From Secundilactobacillus collinoides DSM 20515 = JCM 1123 (GTDB lineage: Bacteria; Bacillota; Bacilli; Lactobacillales; Lactobacillaceae), in assembly GCF_001435975.1 (NCBI RefSeq), contig NZ_AYYR01000013.1, forward strand, positions 266,171 to 330,170: 64,000 nucleotides of DNA, given 5' to 3'. The translations under genes were made by a program, and so were the position numbers. The notes under the pieces are model-generated. The model was given only the letters and a program-made list of their open reading frames with translations. It was not told where the DNA came from and did not search any database. Shown piece after piece: positions 1 through 7,586 of the stretch. Position 1 is the first letter of the stretch. Every line of letters starts with the position of its first letter.

Positions 1-132
1 AGTGTCCTTTTTAAAGACTGCCAACTCACTGCCCTTTTTAAACCGCTGATCCGGAAAATCGGTGCTGACGACAACTTTAAGTTCGCCGCGAATACCGTGA
101 GTGTTCACAATGGTGCCTACTTTGTAGTACAT
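1..132 (-). CDS. rimM: Ribosome maturation factor RimM, N-terminal fragment
   Basis: Only the first 44 codons are inside the window; the gene continues beyond the left edge. RimM binds ribosomal protein S19 and helps mature the 30S head. The visible start [20 protein letters not shown] is the typical beginning of the RimM N-terminal beta-barrel, including the family's G-I-R-G-E motif. The ATG at 132 is preceded by a modest AAAGGCAG Shine-Dalgarno sequence. In related bacteria rimM usually follows khpA within a few bases. Here a gap of about 430 bp with a structured repeat separates them, so rimM may be transcribed less than rpsP-khpA or from its own promoter. Confidence 0.9.
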   Translation of the reverse strand, partial: MYYKVGTIVNTHGIRGELKVVVSTDFPDQRFKKGSELAVFKKDT

Positions 133-564
133 GGTTTCACTGCCTTTCTGATTTTGATTTGTTTATTTATAGTTGGATTTATCGGCTATTATCTTAATAG
201 TGGTTAGATGTTTATTGGTCTATAGTTTGCCGTTTCGTTTTGCTGGCCGGCTACAATCAATCGCGGTGCCGTTATGTTGGATTATCCAGCACGACACTTG
301 GCATGGTAGCAACGTGTTTCGAAAGGCTAGGGGCGGCCATGCATGCAACCTTGGTACAAATTTCTAGTTCGGGAATTGGTGTGCTCCTTTGCTTTTCTAT
401 TGCCGAAACGTGCTCCGCAAAACTGGGGGCTACTGCGTAAGGTAAAGCGGTCAAAAAGCCCAGGTTCAGGGCCTTTCGACCGCTTTACCTTACGCTTCGC
501 CCAAACCGTTTTGCTCCGCACTCTTACAAAAAAAGCTCCAAACGAAGCAGTCTTTAAAACCGCT
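133..564. other. khpA-rimM intergenic gap
   Basis: This 432-bp stretch holds repeat copy A and otherwise no gene I can support. The short open frames crossing it lack Shine-Dalgarno sequences and run through the hairpin, so I treat them as chance. The part next to rimM (133-320) is unremarkable apart from the weak rimM ribosome binding site. Confidence 0.6.
327..525 (-). repeat. Structured repeat element, copy A (61-nt hairpin plus conserved flanks)
   Basis: Read on the minus strand, the unit starts with AGAGTGCGGA (516-525). It continues into a 61-nt hairpin (435-495) with perfect 18-bp arms, GCGTAAGGTAAAGCGGTC and its complement, and an inner stem of about 8 bp that includes one G-U pair in this orientation. 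It then runs through GGAGCACGTTTCG (404-416) to CGCCCCTAG (near 327-336). The same ordered blocks recur near 17.9 kb with a different stem sequence. It fills most of the khpA-rimM gap. No plausible coding frame spans it. Element boundaries are approximate. Confidence 0.7.
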
Positions 565-822
565 TCATTCGGGAGCCTTTGATTCGTCGTTAATGACTAA
601 ACGAACACGCTTTGGGCCTTTGACCCGCACGCTATAAACAATTGTCCGGATGGCTGAGGCAACGTGGCCCCGTTTACCGATCACCCGCCCGATGTCGTCT
701 CCAGCGACCGTTAGATGGAATTCGTAGAAACGATCCGTTTCCACTTCTTCAATACTAATCGCGTCTGGATTCTCTACCAGCGGTGTGACGATTGTTTTAA
801 TGAGTTGTTTAAAGTCGGTCAT
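565..822 (-). CDS. khpA: KH-domain RNA-binding protein KhpA
   Basis: An 85-residue protein made of a single KH domain. The RNA-binding GxxG loop is visible in GRVIGKRGHVASAIR around residues 45-59. KhpA partners with KhpB/Jag in Firmicutes and is linked to RNA binding and to control of cell division and elongation. It lies 15 bp downstream of rpsP, its conserved neighbour, and shares the rpsP promoter. The length is normal for the family. The C-terminus ends only about 40 bp from the AGAGTGCGGA block of repeat copy A. Confidence 0.93.
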   Translation of the reverse strand: MTDFKQLIKTIVTPLVENPDAISIEEVETDRFYEFHLTVAGDDIGRVIGKRGHVASAIRTIVYSVRVKGPKRVRLVINDESKAPE

Positions 823-837
823 TCCTGATCACTTCGC

Positions 838-1113
838 TTATTTCTTGGAAAACTTAGCTTCGTGGAACTTCTTCATGATACCGGCGTTCGAAAGGATGTT
901 CCGAACAGTATCTGAAGGTTGGGCACCATTGTTCAACCAGTTCATGATTGATTCTTCTTCAAGTTCAACCACGGCTGGTTCAGCAAGTGGGTTGTAAGTC
1001 CCAACTTTTTCGATAAAACGACCGTCACGAGGGCTCCGTGAGTCCGCAACAACGATACGGTAGAATGGGCGCTTCTTTGAACCCATTCGCTTTAAACGAA
1101 TCTTAACTGACAT
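838..1113 (-). CDS. rpsP: 30S ribosomal protein S16
   Basis: A 91-residue S16 with the characteristic start [20 protein letters not shown] and the following [14 protein letters not shown] segment. S16 stabilises the 16S rRNA 5' domain during 30S assembly. The ATG is preceded by a strong AGGAGGTG. A well-formed promoter lies about 40 bp upstream (1150-1178), so rpsP-khpA forms a transcription unit separate from the ffh side. It is usually next to ffh, but here three extra genes intervene. Confidence 0.97.
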   Translation of the reverse strand: MSVKIRLKRMGSKKRPFYRIVVADSRSPRDGRFIEKVGTYNPLAEPAVVELEEESIMNWLNNGAQPSDTVRNILSNAGIMKKFHEAKFSKK

Positions 1114-1149
1114 GCATTGACACCTCCTGTAATTCTTTCAACGATAAAT

Positions 1150-1178
1150 AATATACCAGTAAATTAGAGGGTTGTAAA
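1150..1178 (-). promoter_or_regulatory. Promoter of rpsP-khpA
   Basis: On the minus strand, TTTACA (1173-1178) is followed after 17 bp by TATATT (1150-1155), close to the sigma-A consensus. It sits in the 90-bp gap between the small gene at 1204-1491 and rpsP. A GTAAAG/CTTTAC inverted repeat just upstream has no T-run, so I do not call a terminator. Confidence 0.65.
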
Positions 1179-1203
1179 GGTTTTTTTCTTTACACCCTTA
1201 AAT

Positions 1204-1491
1204 CTATTTAAAATTCTGGGTTAACCACTGTTGTGACGCGGTTGATAGAACGCGGCGATGCTGGTTTAAAAACCGCATGACCGCCGTATAATTCACGAAA
1301 TCTATTTTTTCAGGCACCAACTTTGCCGATTGGAGCGCTTGAACAAATTGCAGATCCGTAATCATGATCAGTTCGCTCATTAACGGATTACCAGTGTCCA
1401 CTGACTGCCAATCATCTTGGAGCAGTTTAATGGCTCGCTGGTAACGCGCATCGTGCCAAATAACACTTCGACAATCACTTGCTGTTAACAT
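1204..1491 (-). CDS. Small protein of the MoxR/VWA module, unknown function
   Basis: About 95 residues, soluble, with no transmembrane segment, signal peptide or motif I recognise; it is rich in Gln, Leu and Trp. The ATG at 1491 is chosen because GGGAGG lies about 10 nt upstream; an in-frame GTG at 1500 is too close to that site. It follows the VWA-domain gene by about 26 bp on the same strand, so it probably belongs to the same operon as the AAA and VWA genes and may be an accessory subunit or substrate. No function is assigned. Confidence 0.7.
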   Translation of the reverse strand: MLTASDCRSVIWHDARYQRAIKLLQDDWQSVDTGNPLMSELIMITDLQFVQALQSAKLVPEKIDFVNYTAVMRFLNQHRRVLSTASQQWLTQNFK

Positions 1492-1517
1492 GGCCGACAC
1501 CCTCCCTTCTGCATCGT

Positions 1518-2777
1518 TTAAACATGGATGACCGTTACTGAACCGATCGGCTGATGTACTGAAAGGTCGCTGACGGTCGTGGTCAATCCCCAGATTACAT
1601 TTGTGAACCGGTGCTGATCCACACGCGCCTCACCGTGGCCATCCGTTAAGATCATGGCAACGGCATTCTCATCGCGGTATCCCTGTTCCAGCAGCCAGTT
1701 AAAAATCGGCTGATAGGCCGTTCCGCCGCCGCCAAACCGCTGCTGGTGTAATTGGCCGGCATGCCGAACGCGTTGCAGTTGGTCAGCGTGAACTGCGGCA
1801 TCAAACGGCACAACTATCAGCGTGTCCTGATACCGTTTGAGCAGGGTCATGACCTGTCCTAACACCGTTGCAACTTCCGTGTCGCTCATGGAACCGGACT
1901 GGTCGACAAAGGCCACCACCGTCCGTACGGTACTGACCCGGCTGCCCGGTAGTTCCAAGCGGTACGGTTGCCGCCGATCAAAGCGATTGTATGCATCATC
2001 ACGCAGTCTCACTGCATTGCCCAGTCCCCGTTGCAAAAGTTGCCGCCAATTAAACGACAACGGCTGTTGGATAACCCGTAACTGTTGTTGAATGGCACTT
2101 GGCAGCAACCCTCGTTGTTTTTCAGGCGTATTGAACCACGCATCACTCAGGAGCTGATCAACGGCCGCTTTTACAGCATCATCCGTCCCTTGCCACTGCT
2201 CATGACTGTCAAGCTGTGTCACCGTTGGCAGCTGGGTATCGTGGCCTGAATGAAACGCTTGTCCACGTTTATTTTGACCAAGATCTGACTGGTTCAACGC
2301 GTGTAAATACGTTGCTGAATCTTGTTTCGGTAATAAATTCAAGTGGTATTGGAAGTTGATCTGAGTACGAGAAACGGCGCCCTTTGGCAAGTCGGGAATG
2401 TACTCGTTGACGGCCAGGTCCGTTGCAAGCTGAACGAGCGGGTCATCCGTTTGGTCAGCATACCGGTCTAAATGCCGCCAGATCAAATGCCCGAGGACGT
2501 GCTTTAACACCGCAGTTAAGGCGGCTCCGGTTTGACAGAGTACTAACAGCCGGTCAGGATCCACTGCCAGTGTTAACGCTGGTTTTACCTGCAGCTGAAG
2601 TGCCGCCTGCTGTCCATGCACCAAGGTTTTAGGAAGCCGTACTAATAATTCACCGTACAACCGTTGACTGCCAAGCAGGGTCATCGTTGCTTGAGTGAGC
2701 AGTGCCAAACATGCCTGATCACGCTGCTGGCTTGCGGGTTGTCGGCGCAGTACAGTTAATTGTTGGGTCAACGACAT
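1518..2777 (-). CDS. VWA-domain protein with DUF2201-type N-terminal region
   Basis: 419 residues. The C-terminal third is a von Willebrand A fold with an intact MIDAS: AFVDQSGSMSD supplies DxSxS, GGGGTAY the Thr and ILTDGHGE the Asp. The N-terminal region, with HLIWRHLDRY and LATDLAVNEY, resembles the putative metallopeptidase domain (DUF2201_N) that accompanies this VWA type. Such proteins work with MoxR-type AAA ATPases as chaperone-like pairs, as in RavA-ViaA. The AAA gene lies just upstream, 22 bp away. The ATG has GGGAGGT 7 nt before it. The actual substrate cannot be read from the sequence. Confidence 0.85.
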   Translation of the reverse strand: MSLTQQLTVLRRQPASQQRDQACLALLTQATMTLLGSQRLYGELLVRLPKTLVHGQQAALQLQVKPALTLAVDPDRLLVLCQTGAALTAVLKHVLGHLIWRHLDRYADQTDDPLVQLATDLAVNEYIPDLPKGAVSRTQINFQYHLNLLPKQDSATYLHALNQSDLGQNKRGQAFHSGHDTQLPTVTQLDSHEQWQGTDDAVKAAVDQLLSDAWFNTPEKQRGLLPSAIQQQLRVIQQPLSFNWRQLLQRGLGNAVRLRDDAYNRFDRRQPYRLELPGSRVSTVRTVVAFVDQSGSMSDTEVATVLGQVMTLLKRYQDTLIVVPFDAAVHADQLQRVRHAGQLHQQRFGGGGTAYQPIFNWLLEQGYRDENAVAMILTDGHGEARVDQHRFTNVIWGLTTTVSDLSVHQPIGSVTVIHV

Positions 2778-2799
2778 CCGTCATACCTCCCATCAAACC

Positions 2800-3984
2800 T
2801 TAATCACCGGCATCGCTAGCAACGCCGATTTTTGCCAACATCTGGTAGAGGTCAGCAACGGGTTGCTGGCCTGTCGCATCAGCTAGTTTTTCCAGCAACT
2901 GTGGCGTATCGGCCATTTTCAATGCAACGGCGTACTGCCCATCCGGAGCCATTTGCTTGAGCAGCGCCAAGAAACGACCGGCGTGCCCAGCCTTCGTCAG
3001 CGGATACTGGTCATCCTGCATGACCAGATCCGTTAAAATACTCTGCTGCTGCCCCGCATTAAACTGCGCAAACCGTTCGCTGAGTTCAGAAGGAAGCGCA
3101 GGTGTTTGCGCATCGCCCGAATAAATTTCCGCTGCGGTCAGTCCCTGCTCATCACGCTTCAGGTAAGCGTCGAACGCCCGACTCACTGTAACGCCAAGGT
3201 CGCCCGCTAAAATATCCAATCGCAGCGCGGTCTGCTGTTCGGCAGGCAGCTGCTTGAGCTGTTGCAAATTGGCGGAGACCCGCGCCCAGGCCCGCGGTGT
3301 CGGATACAGATCTGCATCGTGCTGAACGGGTCGCAACTGCCCCGGGTTTTCTTCGATAAACCGGATCACCTCTGGCAAAATCAAAGACTGGCCTTGGCCA
3401 TTATCCGTTTTCGCCCACCGCAGCCAATCTGAAGTATCAGCTGTCATCACTAACCGGACAGTTCGGTCGTTGATGGCGGCATCACCAGTCACGACACCGT
3501 AGTCGCTCTGCTCAAACCCAGCCATGGTGGCATCCGGATTTTCGGCAAGAATCAAATGCACCTGAGCGGGTAATTTCAGCGTGTTGATCTGACGCTGTAA
3601 AACCAGGTTCATTAACTCGCTCTGAACCGCCTGCGTCCCGCGGTTAAACTCATCGAGGAACCAAATGATCGGCTGATTAGGGTGTGTTTCCGCCGCGTGG
3701 ATGATTTCAATCAGCGTGTGGGTGTACCCAAATTTAACGTCAGCCAACTCCCCATAACGCGTCGTTTGTACAAACGCTTTGTCCGTCAGCGGCGGAATCG
3801 GAATCGCCAAATCACCCTTTTCTGACAAGCTGACCGTCGTCGTAAATAATCGCGCCTGCATTGCCTGCGCCACATCTGCCACTAGGGCCGACTTGCCGAT
3901 ACCGGCTTCACCAACGATTGTTGGCACATTGCCGGCCTTGATAATTAGTGGAATGGCTGTTAACAGATCTTGATAACTCAGCAT
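2800..3984 (-). CDS. MoxR-family AAA+ ATPase
   Basis: 394 residues. Walker A is GEAGIGKSAL near residues 24-33 and Walker B is IIWFLDEFNRG near 106-116; the sensor-like arrangement and length fit MoxR/RavA-type ATPases. These act with VWA-domain partners to remodel proteins or load cofactors. It is the first gene of a three-gene unit (ATPase, VWA protein, small protein) with 22-27 bp spacings. An AGAAGGTG site precedes the ATG. A hairpin at 4019-4042 separates it from ffh upstream. Its position between ffh and rpsP interrupts a usually tight ribosome/SRP gene group. Confidence 0.87.
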   Translation of the reverse strand: MLSYQDLLTAIPLIIKAGNVPTIVGEAGIGKSALVADVAQAMQARLFTTTVSLSEKGDLAIPIPPLTDKAFVQTTRYGELADVKFGYTHTLIEIIHAAETHPNQPIIWFLDEFNRGTQAVQSELMNLVLQRQINTLKLPAQVHLILAENPDATMAGFEQSDYGVVTGDAAINDRTVRLVMTADTSDWLRWAKTDNGQGQSLILPEVIRFIEENPGQLRPVQHDADLYPTPRAWARVSANLQQLKQLPAEQQTALRLDILAGDLGVTVSRAFDAYLKRDEQGLTAAEIYSGDAQTPALPSELSERFAQFNAGQQQSILTDLVMQDDQYPLTKAGHAGRFLALLKQMAPDGQYAVALKMADTPQLLEKLADATGQQPVADLYQMLAKIGVASDAGD

Positions 3985-4018
3985 AAAAACACCTTCTTGT
4001 CACAATTATGATAGCAAA

Positions 4019-4042
4019 GAAGACGAAGCCGGCTGCGTCTTC
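4019..4042 (-). terminator. Probable terminator after ffh
   Basis: On the minus strand GAAGACG and CGTCTTC pair around a 10-nt loop, 22 bp after the ffh stop codon, and are followed by TTTGC. The T-run is short, so termination may be partial. Confidence 0.5.
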
Positions 4043-4064
4043 GTCCCCTATGTGAATCATTCAA

Positions 4065-5513
4065 TTACTTGCGGCGCCGCTTCAAATTCGAACGGCGTTT
4101 CTTATTCTTTTTAATTCGGCGAGACATCTGTTTCATTGCCATCTGGCCCATTTTACCACCCATGGCGCCACCCATGCCGGCTTGACCCATCATGCCTTCC
4201 ATGCCGGAGAAGTTCCCCTTGGACACTTGGTTCATCATTTTTTTCATTTGATTGAACTGCTTGATCATCCGGTTTACTTCTTGAATCGGCCGGCCGGAAC
4301 CAGCAGCGATACGCCGCCGCCGTGACGGATTCAGTACATCCGGGTTAGTGCGTTCCTGTTCCGTCATCGAGTAGATAACGGCTTTGGTGTGGTCCATGTC
4401 CTTTGAATCCAGTTTAGCGTTTGCCATCGCCGGATTGTTGGCCATACCAGGAATCATTTTCATGATCTGGTCCATTGGCCCCATCTTTTGAATCTGCTGC
4501 ATCTGATCCAAGAAATCGTTGAAATCAAACGAATTTTCCTGGATCCGCTCAGTCAGTGCCTGAGCTTGTTTTTCATCGTATTCCTTCTGGGTCTTTTCAA
4601 TCAGGGACAGCATGTCGCCCATTCCGAGGATTCGTGACGCCATCCGGCCGGGATGAAAGACATCCAAATCGGACATCTTTTCACCTTCACCGACAAACTT
4701 GATTGGTTTGCCAGTAACGGCCCGAATTGAAAGGGCAGCCCCACCACGGGTATCGCCATCCAGTTTAGTCAGGATCACACCGGTCACGTCAAGTTTGTCG
4801 TTAAACCCTTGTGCGGTGGCCACGGCGTTTTGCCCAGTCATGGCATCAACGACCAGCATAATTTCATCCGGGTGCGCCAGATCTTTGATTTGCGCCAGTT
4901 CATTCATCAGTTGTTCGTCGATCTGCAACCGACCAGCCGTATCGATGAAGACGTAATCATTGTGGTTCTCTTCTGCCTGTGCTAACCCCTGACGAACGAT
5001 TTCAACGGGGTTCGTATCGGTACCCATTTCAAAAACGGGCACATCGATTTGTTGCCCGACCGTCACTAATTGGTCAATGGCGGCTGGCCGATAAACATCG
5101 GCAGCAATCATTAATGGCCGCGCATTTTCGTCAGTTTTAAGGTGGTTCGCTAATTTGCCCGCAGTGGTCGTTTTACCAGCCCCTTGAAGCCCGACCATCA
5201 TGATAATGGTTGGAATCTTAGCTGATTTATTTAACGGAACTGCGGACTCGCCCATCGTCTTGGTCAGTTCTTCGTCAACGATCTTAACGATTTGCTGTGC
5301 AGGATTTAAGCCTTCCAGCACCTTCGCGCCCACGGCCCGTTCCCGAACCGTTTTGACAAAGTCCTTGACCACGTCAAAGTTAACGTCGGCTTCCAGCAGG
5401 GCCAGCCGAATTTCACGCATGGTATCGCGCAGGTCGGCGTCAGAAACCTTCCCCTTGCCGCGCAGCCGCTTCATTGCGTTTTGTAATCGTTCAGTTAATC
5501 CTTCAAATGCCAT
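4065..5513 (-). CDS. ffh: Signal recognition particle protein Ffh
   Basis: About 482 residues. Ffh binds 4.5S RNA and signal sequences and delivers ribosomes to FtsY at the membrane. The N domain is followed by the GTPase G domain, with GLQGAGKTTT near residue 105, DTAGR and TKLDGD. The Met-rich M domain has repeated Met-Gly-Gln segments and a basic KKNKKRRS tail. I choose the ATG at 5513 (MAFEGLTERL, the family start) over the in-frame GTG at 5525, because the AGATAGGTG site lies 9 nt upstream of the ATG and overlaps the GTG. It is 19 bp downstream of ylxM, the usual partner. Confidence 0.97.
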   Translation of the reverse strand: MAFEGLTERLQNAMKRLRGKGKVSDADLRDTMREIRLALLEADVNFDVVKDFVKTVRERAVGAKVLEGLNPAQQIVKIVDEELTKTMGESAVPLNKSAKIPTIIMMVGLQGAGKTTTAGKLANHLKTDENARPLMIAADVYRPAAIDQLVTVGQQIDVPVFEMGTDTNPVEIVRQGLAQAEENHNDYVFIDTAGRLQIDEQLMNELAQIKDLAHPDEIMLVVDAMTGQNAVATAQGFNDKLDVTGVILTKLDGDTRGGAALSIRAVTGKPIKFVGEGEKMSDLDVFHPGRMASRILGMGDMLSLIEKTQKEYDEKQAQALTERIQENSFDFNDFLDQMQQIQKMGPMDQIMKMIPGMANNPAMANAKLDSKDMDHTKAVIYSMTEQERTNPDVLNPSRRRRIAAGSGRPIQEVNRMIKQFNQMKKMMNQVSKGNFSGMEGMMGQAGMGGAMGGKMGQMAMKQMSRRIKKNKKRRSNLKRRRK

Positions 5514-5532
5514 GGATAAATGCACCTATCTT

Positions 5533-5874
5533 TCATTCTTCTTCAGCGGATTCCAACTGGCTTACCAGTTGGTTCAAGCGCTGATCAGTTGGGTATTGTT
5601 GTTTAACGTAGGCCTGAATCTCATCGGCAAGCTTATTGCGTTCCGTGAATTCAGCTAAGAGGTGCAGCTTTGTCTCGTACGTTTCGAGAATTTTTTCCGT
5701 GCGCCGGATATTGTCATAAACGGCTTGACGGCTGACCTCAAAGTCCTCGGCAATTTCGCCGAGTGAATAGTCGTCGCCATAGTACAGCTGCATATAGTCG
5801 TTCTGTTTTTTGGTCAGTAACGGCTGATAAAATTCGAAAAGCGAATTGATGCGATAATTTTTTCCAATTTCCAA
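5533..5874 (-). CDS. ylxM: YlxM/p13-family putative DNA-binding protein
   Basis: 113 residues with a helix-turn-helix, [19 protein letters not shown] around residues 31-49, typical of the UPF0122 (YlxM) family. In streptococci YlxM modulates SRP function, and the gene nearly always precedes ffh, as here. The start is TTG at 5874 with GGAGGG 7 nt upstream. The C-terminal half is charged and probably helical. The ftsY terminator lies upstream, so ylxM-ffh is probably its own unit. A small AGCGGT/ACCGCT palindrome at 5937-5952 lies in the leader region. Confidence 0.92.
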   Translation of the reverse strand: MEIGKNYRINSLFEFYQPLLTKKQNDYMQLYYGDDYSLGEIAEDFEVSRQAVYDNIRRTEKILETYETKLHLLAEFTERNKLADEIQAYVKQQYPTDQRLNQLVSQLESAEEE

Positions 5875-5980
5875 GATAACGCCCTCCGTTGTCTACATAC
5901 ACTCAACTAGAGTACCATTTTTAACTGCTTCCGGCAAGCGGTTTAGACCGCTATGACACGGTTTTTCACGATAGCTGTAA

Positions 5981-6017
5981 CAAAAAAGAGGTGCCCGGCA
6001 AGACAACCTCTTTTTTG
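5981..6017 (-). terminator. Terminator after ftsY
   Basis: CAAAAAAGAGGT and ACCTCTTTTTTG form a 12-bp stem directly downstream of the ftsY stop codon. A/T runs on both sides allow bidirectional action. Confidence 0.85.
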
Positions 6018-6018
6018 T

Positions 6019-7542
6019 TTATTTCACGTCAATCAGACCCTTGAACAGCCCATAGACAAACTCAGTCGGCTCAAATGGCCGCAGATCATCGACTTGTTCA
6101 CCAAGCCCAACGTACTTGACGGGCAGGTGCAGCTCGTTTCTAATGGCAAGCACAATGCCGCCACGCGCTGTTCCGTCCAATTTAGTGAGCACGATTCCCG
6201 TCACATCCGTTGTTTCCTTGAATAACTTGGCTTGGTTCAACGCGTTTTGGCCGGTCGTTGAATCCAGCACCAACAGAACTTCGTGCGGTGCATCAGGGAT
6301 TTCCCGACTGATCACTCGTTTCATCTTGGCCAGCTCGTTCATCAGGTTAGCCTTGTTCTGCAGTCGACCCGCGGTGTCCACGAAAAGAATGTCGTAGTCT
6401 TCAGCCTTGGCTTTTTTGACCGCGTCAAAGACAACGGCCGACGGGTCACTCTTCTCCGGCTTCATCACAATGTCGACACCATCCCGTTTTGCCCAGACGT
6501 TCAGTTGTTCGATGGCACCGGCTCTAAACGTATCGGCTGCCGCCAGCAGCACCTTTTTGCCCTGCTGCTTAAACAGGTTGGCCATTTTCCCGATGGTGGT
6601 CGTTTTACCGACCCCGTTGACCCCGACAAACAGAATCACCGTCGGCCCTTTATCAGCGAAGTTCAGGTCGTTATTTTCTTCCGTCCCCGCCGCGTCGTAC
6701 AGGTCGATCAATTTTTCAACCACGACGTTTTGGACGTCCTTTGGCTTCTTGGCATTTTGCAGTTTGACTTCATCGCGAAGCTGGTCACTGATCTGCATTG
6801 CCGCTTCGTAGCCAACGTCAGCACCGATCAGGGTTTCTTCGAGATCGTCAAAGAAGGATTCATCCACGTGCCGGAAATTTGCCAGCAAATGGTTTAACCG
6901 GTCACCAAACGTCTCCCGAGATTTTTCCAACCCCTTGTCGTACCGTTCAGCATCCGAGGGCGTCTGTTCGGGTGTTGATACGGCCTCATCCGCCGACTGT
7001 GATGTTACGTCAGTCGATGGTGTTACCGGAGCGTCGCCTTTTGTCGGCGTCACAGCGGGTGTTTCAATACCCGCTGTTGTCTCTGTTTTCTCAGTTGGTG
7101 CCGCCTGTGCAGGTTCTGCCACTGGCTCGGGTGCTTGAGCTGTTTCTTCAGCCTGCTGGTCAGCCGGTGTTTTGAAAGCATCGGTTGCCGGTGTGTCATG
7201 AACCGTTTCCGACGTTTGGACAGGCGCTGCTGAAGTCCCTGAAGATGCCGGTTCGTCCTTGACCGACGCTGGTTCCGGCGCGTCTTCAGTTGACGTCAAT
7301 GGTGTCGTAACAGGCGTTGCTGGCGCGTCCTGGTCAGCGGTATCGGTCTCGTCCGGTACACGCGTTTCAGCCTCTGATGGTGCCTTTACGGTCCTGTCGC
7401 CCGACTCAGATTCGGGTTCTGCGGCCGGTGCCGTATCTGGCTTAGGTTCGGCTGCAGCTGATGCTTCCGTGTTGACCAGTTGTTCAGTCTTTTTTTCTTC
7501 GTCCGCTTTACTGCGGCGTTTAAAGAAATCAAATAACCCCAC
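6019..7542 (-). CDS. ftsY: SRP receptor FtsY
   Basis: About 507 residues. FtsY is the membrane-associated GTPase that receives the SRP-ribosome complex. I choose GTG at 7542 (MGLFDFFKRR, the family start) over GTG at 7551; the AAAGGAAG site fits the inner codon. An unusually long acidic region rich in Ala, Pro, Glu and Thr (about residues 15-195) precedes the NG domain. The NG domain is complete: GVNGVGKTTT, DTAGRLQ, TKLDGTARGG. The acidic region probably aids membrane association, as in other long FtsY proteins. It follows smc closely, as is common. Confidence 0.96.
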   Translation of the reverse strand: MGLFDFFKRRSKADEEKKTEQLVNTEASAAAEPKPDTAPAAEPESESGDRTVKAPSEAETRVPDETDTADQDAPATPVTTPLTSTEDAPEPASVKDEPASSGTSAAPVQTSETVHDTPATDAFKTPADQQAEETAQAPEPVAEPAQAAPTEKTETTAGIETPAVTPTKGDAPVTPSTDVTSQSADEAVSTPEQTPSDAERYDKGLEKSRETFGDRLNHLLANFRHVDESFFDDLEETLIGADVGYEAAMQISDQLRDEVKLQNAKKPKDVQNVVVEKLIDLYDAAGTEENNDLNFADKGPTVILFVGVNGVGKTTTIGKMANLFKQQGKKVLLAAADTFRAGAIEQLNVWAKRDGVDIVMKPEKSDPSAVVFDAVKKAKAEDYDILFVDTAGRLQNKANLMNELAKMKRVISREIPDAPHEVLLVLDSTTGQNALNQAKLFKETTDVTGIVLTKLDGTARGGIVLAIRNELHLPVKYVGLGEQVDDLRPFEPTEFVYGLFKGLIDVK

Positions 7543-7586
7543 GTAAGACACTTCCTTTACTGTTTTTTATTGGTTGTAAACGTTTA

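Noticed and set aside
6116..7546. Long plus-strand open frames opposite ftsY
   Set aside because: They mirror the Ala/Pro/Glu-rich linker and GTPase domain of ftsY in other frames and have no ribosome sites.
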